This document shows, one piece after another, positions 49,393 through 52,559 of a stretch of DNA of 52,559 nucleotides. Position 1 is the first letter of the stretch; every line of letters begins with the position of its first letter. The DNA comes from an uncultured Bacteroidales bacterium (lineage in GTDB: Bacteria; Bacteroidota; Bacteroidia; Bacteroidales; Bacteroidaceae). The notes beneath the pieces were generated by a model. It saw nothing but the letters and a program-made list of their open reading frames with translations. It did no database searches and was not told where the DNA came from. A program made the translations under genes and the position numbers. The stretch covers positions 1 to 52,559 of the forward strand of contig CADCIP010000037.1 of NCBI GenBank assembly GCA_902801485.1, read 5' to 3'.

Positions 49393-52095
49393 GCCTTCGT
49401 TCGGGTTAAGGTTAGCGTTAACGTTGTCAACGCCTGTAATCAACTCGTCCATTACTTGAGTGTCATATCCAAACATAACCCAGTCGCCTTGAACTGGTGC
49501 TCCATTAGCATCATATACATAGTTTCCCCATGCCTGACCGCCGACAGGATAACGGCATTCGATGCCTGTGCCTAAGAGGAACTGCGAAGGAAGCCAGACA
49601 GGATACCACTTTTCGCTGTAAGCACAGAAATAGCCGCTATCAATAGTGAATCGTCCTTCGCCCTCATCGCAATAGCCTGAATTATCTATGCTTTTTGCTA
49701 TCACGGTTGTATAGTCTGTTAATGTAAGACGAGCTTCCATTCCTGAATAGATTGCGTCACCAGCTTTTCCGTCTTCGTTGGCAGAAATCAGATTGAGTGT
49801 ACCTCCGCCTTTAATCGTCGTGCTTGTCTCGCTATCAAGATATAGCGGATTGAACAATACGCCCTTACCCGTGATGGTGCAATCGCCAATAACTTTTATG
49901 TTGAAGGTGGAACCGTAGTGACCATTATTCACTCCAGTCTTTCCGTCACACTCAAGGGTTGCATTCTCGAGCACGAGTGTTGGCTCATCGTTGGAGTTTA
50001 AGGTGATGTATGCATTACCGCTCACGACTCCAGGCACATTATTTATATTAAGCGTAGTCATTTCCGTTCCGTTGATGCTGAAGCCCAATTTCTTCGGTTC
50101 TTTTTCGATGACGACATCGCCTTTGTAGGATAATCTGCCATCCACGGTAATGCTGCGCAGAGAAGGATCGAAATAACCACCAACGGGTTCGGAGATATAG
50201 AGACCATCACCTAGATTCAGCGCCTTCAAATAAAAAATGGCTTGTTTGCCACTAGCAGGATGTAGAGCAAGTCGTGTGCTGCTGCCCGTCACATTGAGTG
50301 TAGAAGTTTTATTGTGGTCATATATAACATAACTATCTGCAGTCAGGTCAAGTTGTGGGCCGTTGATATTGCAAATGATATCATCCTTACCAAAAAGGTC
50401 GATACAGCAATGCGTACGTGACACTGTAGCTTTAAGACTACCACTGCCAGTAAGGTTGATGGACTTATTGGAATCTATAGTACTTCTTTCCGTTGTGAAA
50501 GTACTTGCACCGACAAAGTTGATGTTGAGGCCATCTATATCGTTGTAGATGGCTCTGTTGTAGTCTGTGTCCTCGAGCGTGGCATTGTTGACGATAAGCG
50601 TATTCGTAGCGGCATCGTACTTGAAGTGTCCGCCGTCGCCGAGGATGTCGGAAGCATTAAGAGACGTTACCTGCGTCTCGCGCACCCATAGGTCATACGT
50701 TGCATAGCCTGTGATGACAACCTTTGTCTTTACATATTCGTCATTAAGCACAGGCCCATTCGACCTCATCTCTGCACCTTCAGGTGTAGTGATGATACAG
50801 TTTTCGAGCGTTGCGCCGTAGCCGTTTATTGGTCTTTCCTCGAAGGAAGTTGTCTCCCTAAACTTATCGTTGCAGGGAACCAACATAATTGTCTTTTGGA
50901 GCGATGGATTGAACTTGATAGTGCCATGGTAACTGCCATCGGCATGTCTTGGATTTGCAATGGCACTTTCCACTCCACCGATTATAATATCATCCTTCAG
51001 CGTCAGGTCGCAATCGTCGATATATATTCCGTCCTCGGTTCCTGCTATTGTGATGTTATTCAGTGTCGCATCTGCAAAACAGCTCATTCCCTGCTGGCCA
51101 TAGGCATAATGTCCGTCGCCATTGATAGTGATAGGCTTACCTATCCTAATTCCAATCCAGTCATTCAGATTGGACTTCATTTTATCTCCGTAACCTGTCT
51201 TGGCCTGGATGTCCTTCTTCAAGGTCAGGGTATTCGTCGAGGCATTGTATGTGTAATAGTCCTCGATGCCATACGACGGATTGCTCGTGTCGGTGTTTAT
51301 CGACCAACCCTTCGTAAGGGCGATGCCTTTCAGACGGACACCAAGATAATCCTCACTGCGGATAATCATGACAGACTTCGCCTTCGAGGTATGGACGCCA
51401 AAGATTTCGAGACCAAAAGAACCATGAACATAACCTTCACCTACAGAGCCAAACAATTCTGCCCACGAATCTCTTATCAGACAATCGTACAGCACAAAGC
51501 GACTTCCGTGTCCTTCCCATTCATCAGGATTGCCCTTGTCGTTTTGAATGGCACAGTCTGCGCCTTCCATGTAGATATTGGAGTTATAGATGTACACGTT
51601 TGTGGCTTTGGTGTGGAGGGCACGCCAGCGCATTGACGTCATCTTCAGCTTCGCGAAATCTCGGATGGTAAGATTAGTCTCGTTGGGGCAATAGATGCAT
51701 TGCGTATTGTCTCCTGAAGCCTTGAGATGCACAAGTTCGTCCGAGCTGCCCTGAATCTCCGTGTCCACGTCGAAACGGAACACGCAATAGTTGCTCGTGA
51801 GAGTGACCGAACCACTGAAGAGAATCTTCAGGCCCGGGACGTTTTTGTTGTAGAGGATGCGGTTGTCGCCAGTCACGATGGCATTAGTGTTGTAGAACAA
51901 CAGCGTTTTTTCCGAGGCGTCGTATGAAACGTAGCCAGACATCATGGCATTGTTCAAGTTGTTTACTCCGTACATGTACGTCCAGTCGCTGGTGGTCGAT
52001 ACTTCTTGGCCGAAGAGGTAGAGGCCGCTGTCTGCCCATGCTTTGCCGCAGAAAAGCACGGCAAGCATCATGAGAATGTAAAGTCTTTGTTTCAT
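49309..52095 (-). CDS. Large secreted beta-repeat protein with conserved C-terminal tail
   Basis: 928 residues with a signal peptide (cleavage near KAWADS). Four diverged units recur, each starting like YDAxxNTLxxxNAxL and going on to a GLxIxFxGxxTxT core (YDASEKTLLFYNTNAIV; YNASTNTLTLKKDIQA; YDAATNTLIVNNATLE; LNSNDEPTLVLENATLE). This suggests stacked right-handed beta-helix modules as in adhesins or pectate-lyase-like proteins. The end IFNLAGQRLSKMQKGINIV GGKKVLVK is the Prevotella C-terminal tail. Surface exposure is inferred. Function unknown. Confidence 0.85.
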   Translation of the reverse strand: MKQRLYILMMLAVLFCGKAWADSGLYLFGQEVSTTSDWTYMYGVNNLNNAMMSGYVSYDASEKTLLFYNTNAIVTGDNRILYNKNVPGLKILFSGSVTLTSNYCVFRFDVDTEIQGSSDELVHLKASGDNTQCIYCPNETNLTIRDFAKLKMTSMRWRALHTKATNVYIYNSNIYMEGADCAIQNDKGNPDEWEGHGSRFVLYDCLIRDSWAELFGSVGEGYVHGSFGLEIFGVHTSKAKSVMIIRSEDYLGVRLKGIALTKGWSINTDTSNPSYGIEDYYTYNASTNTLTLKKDIQAKTGYGDKMKSNLNDWIGIRIGKPITINGDGHYAYGQQGMSCFADATLNNITIAGTEDGIYIDDCDLTLKDDIIIGGVESAIANPRHADGSYHGTIKFNPSLQKTIMLVPCNDKFRETTSFEERPINGYGATLENCIITTPEGAEMRSNGPVLNDEYVKTKVVITGYATYDLWVRETQVTSLNASDILGDGGHFKYDAATNTLIVNNATLEDTDYNRAIYNDIDGLNINFVGASTFTTERSTIDSNKSINLTGSGSLKATVSRTHCCIDLFGKDDIICNINGPQLDLTADSYVIYDHNKTSTLNVTGSSTRLALHPASGKQAIFYLKALNLGDGLYISEPVGGYFDPSLRSITVDGRLSYKGDVVIEKEPKKLGFSINGTEMTTLNINNVPGVVSGNAYITLNSNDEPTLVLENATLECDGKTGVNNGHYGSTFNIKVIGDCTITGKGVLFNPLYLDSETSTTIKGGGTLNLISANEDGKAGDAIYSGMEARLTLTDYTTVIAKSIDNSGYCDEGEGRFTIDSGYFCAYSEKWYPVWLPSQFLLGTGIECRYPVGGQAWGNYVYDANGAPVQGDWVMFGYDTQVMDELITGVDNVNANLNPNEGIFNLAGQRLSKMQKGINIVGGKKVLVK

Positions 52096-52118
52096 GATTT
52101 TGTGATTTTATAATTATC

Positions 52119-52212
52119 TCAGTTCTTCACTCACTTAACCAAGACCTTCCTTCCTCCAACGATGTTGATGCCCTTTTGCATTTTGCTCAAGCGCTGACCT
52201 GCAAGGTTGAAG
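52119..52212 (-). repeat. 3'-end repeat, copy 2
   Basis: Partner of 49296-49392 at the end of the right-edge gene. Homology ends where the G-rich palindrome begins. Confidence 0.85.
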
Positions 52213-52559
52213 ATCTCCCCTCCATTACGGGAGGGGTCGGGGGTGGGCCTGTTGACTCCATCTATCAAGTCATGTGTTGCTTGATTGTCAGGACCGATGA
52301 CTATCCAATCGTCTTCCACTATCGTGTCGTCGGCATTATAGATTATGTTATCGCTTCCTATATATGCCCCTAAAGGATAGCGCAAAGCGGTGCCTTCGCC
52401 CAAGACGAACTCGCTATCTAGCACGAGAATTGGATTGGCCTTGCTGTGTGCGGCAATCGTGCCTCCATTCGTGATTTCTAATTTTGCACCGTCTTGACAC
52501 CAAAGGGCAACATCCGCTTTTTTGCTCTCTGCTATTATAGTCGTGTTGTCTTCTATCTT
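52131..52559 (-). CDS. C-terminal part of a second secreted repeat protein (window edge)
   Basis: The frame is open to the right edge (143 codons). It contains NTTIIAESKKADVALWCQDG and FVLGEGTALRYPLGAYIGS, parallel to the 928-aa neighbour (STTIKGGG and FLLGTGIECRYPVGG), and ends with the same tail IFNLAGQRLSKMQKGINIV. Just before the tail, RPTPDPSRNGGE is encoded by a G-rich palindrome; the neighbour has NVNANLNPNEG there. The two genes are tandem paralogues. Confidence 0.85.
   Translation of the reverse strand, partial: KIEDNTTIIAESKKADVALWCQDGAKLEITNGGTIAAHSKANPILVLDSEFVLGEGTALRYPLGAYIGSDNIIYNADDTIVEDDWIVIGPDNQATHDLIDGVNRPTPDPSRNGGEIFNLAGQRLSKMQKGINIVGGRKVLVK
52215..52250 (+). repeat. G-rich palindromic repeat, copy 8 (in coding sequence)
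   Basis: CTCCCCTCCATTACGGGAGG then GGTCGGGGGTGGGCCT. It interrupts the otherwise matching 3' ends of two paralogous genes and is translated. Confidence 0.75.

Noticed and set aside
1-52559. CRISPR array
   Set aside because: No set of regularly spaced direct repeats with unique spacers was found; the tandem arrays have periods of 7-8 bp without spacers.
1-52559. SusC/SusD pair for the glycan genes
   Set aside because: No TonB-dependent transporter or SusD-like lipoprotein is present, so neither glycan region is a complete classic PUL within the window.

Overview
The window looks like a Prevotella/Segatella-type member of the Bacteroidales. The reasons are the Bacteroidetes promoter core TAnnTTTG in front of many genes, many lipoproteins and Bacteroidales-only DUF families, a glycan-degrading gene set (GH5, GH2, GH92, GH29), BspA-type leucine-rich repeats, and a recurring C-terminal tail of the form NLAGQRL...KGINIV.GKK. 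No rRNA, tRNA or CRISPR array was seen.

Region 1 (0.2-15.6 kb, all minus strand, AT-rich in its centre) is accessory. Read in transcription order it holds a two-TM channel-like protein, a run of lipoproteins and anchored proteins (three of them diverged paralogues), an McrB-type AAA+ motor and its McrC nuclease, an unknown 218-residue protein, an AAA ATPase flanked by two copies of a microprotein cassette, a DUF2779 protein with two predicted nuclease domains, and a small secreted repeat protein. The same intergenic blocks recur between these genes, so the region seems assembled from modules that share leaders and promoters. It is the best candidate for an undescribed defence or stress system.

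Region 2 (15.8-26.6 kb) has a beta-mannanase lipoprotein, an AraC-type regulator and a very large GH2 enzyme with an appended five-bladed-propeller-like module. A REP-type HUH transposase with an unusual C-terminal extension follows, then a truncated DUF6261 gene, and a BspA-like LRR protein with a long structured leader.

Region 3 (26.6-34.5 kb) is mostly housekeeping: dapB, lepB, wbqC-like, an RluA-type pseudouridine synthase gene broken by a frameshift, and a PHP phosphoesterase on the minus strand; then DUF2851, a thioesterase and dprA on the plus strand. Region 4 (34.5-42.1 kb, minus) is a glycan operon: acyltransferase-like membrane protein, GH92, an unclassified TIM-barrel protein, a small membrane protein and GH29 fucosidase. 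Region 5 (42.2-45.7 kb) has a bile-acid-type transporter, DUF3237, an unknown protein, and a DUF6249 / ECF sigma factor / membrane protein operon.

Region 6 (45.7-52.5 kb) is a decaying accessory stretch: an ORF6N protein, an Abi_2 remnant behind a probable abiF-type RNA, a DUF4143 ATPase with a palindromic operator-like site, a RhuM-like remnant, interspersed repeats, and two neighbouring secreted repeat proteins with nearly identical 3' ends.

Two small-repeat families cross the whole window. One is a G-rich palindrome seen eight times, five of them inside reading frames. The other is a set of 7-bp tandem arrays placed at stop codons.
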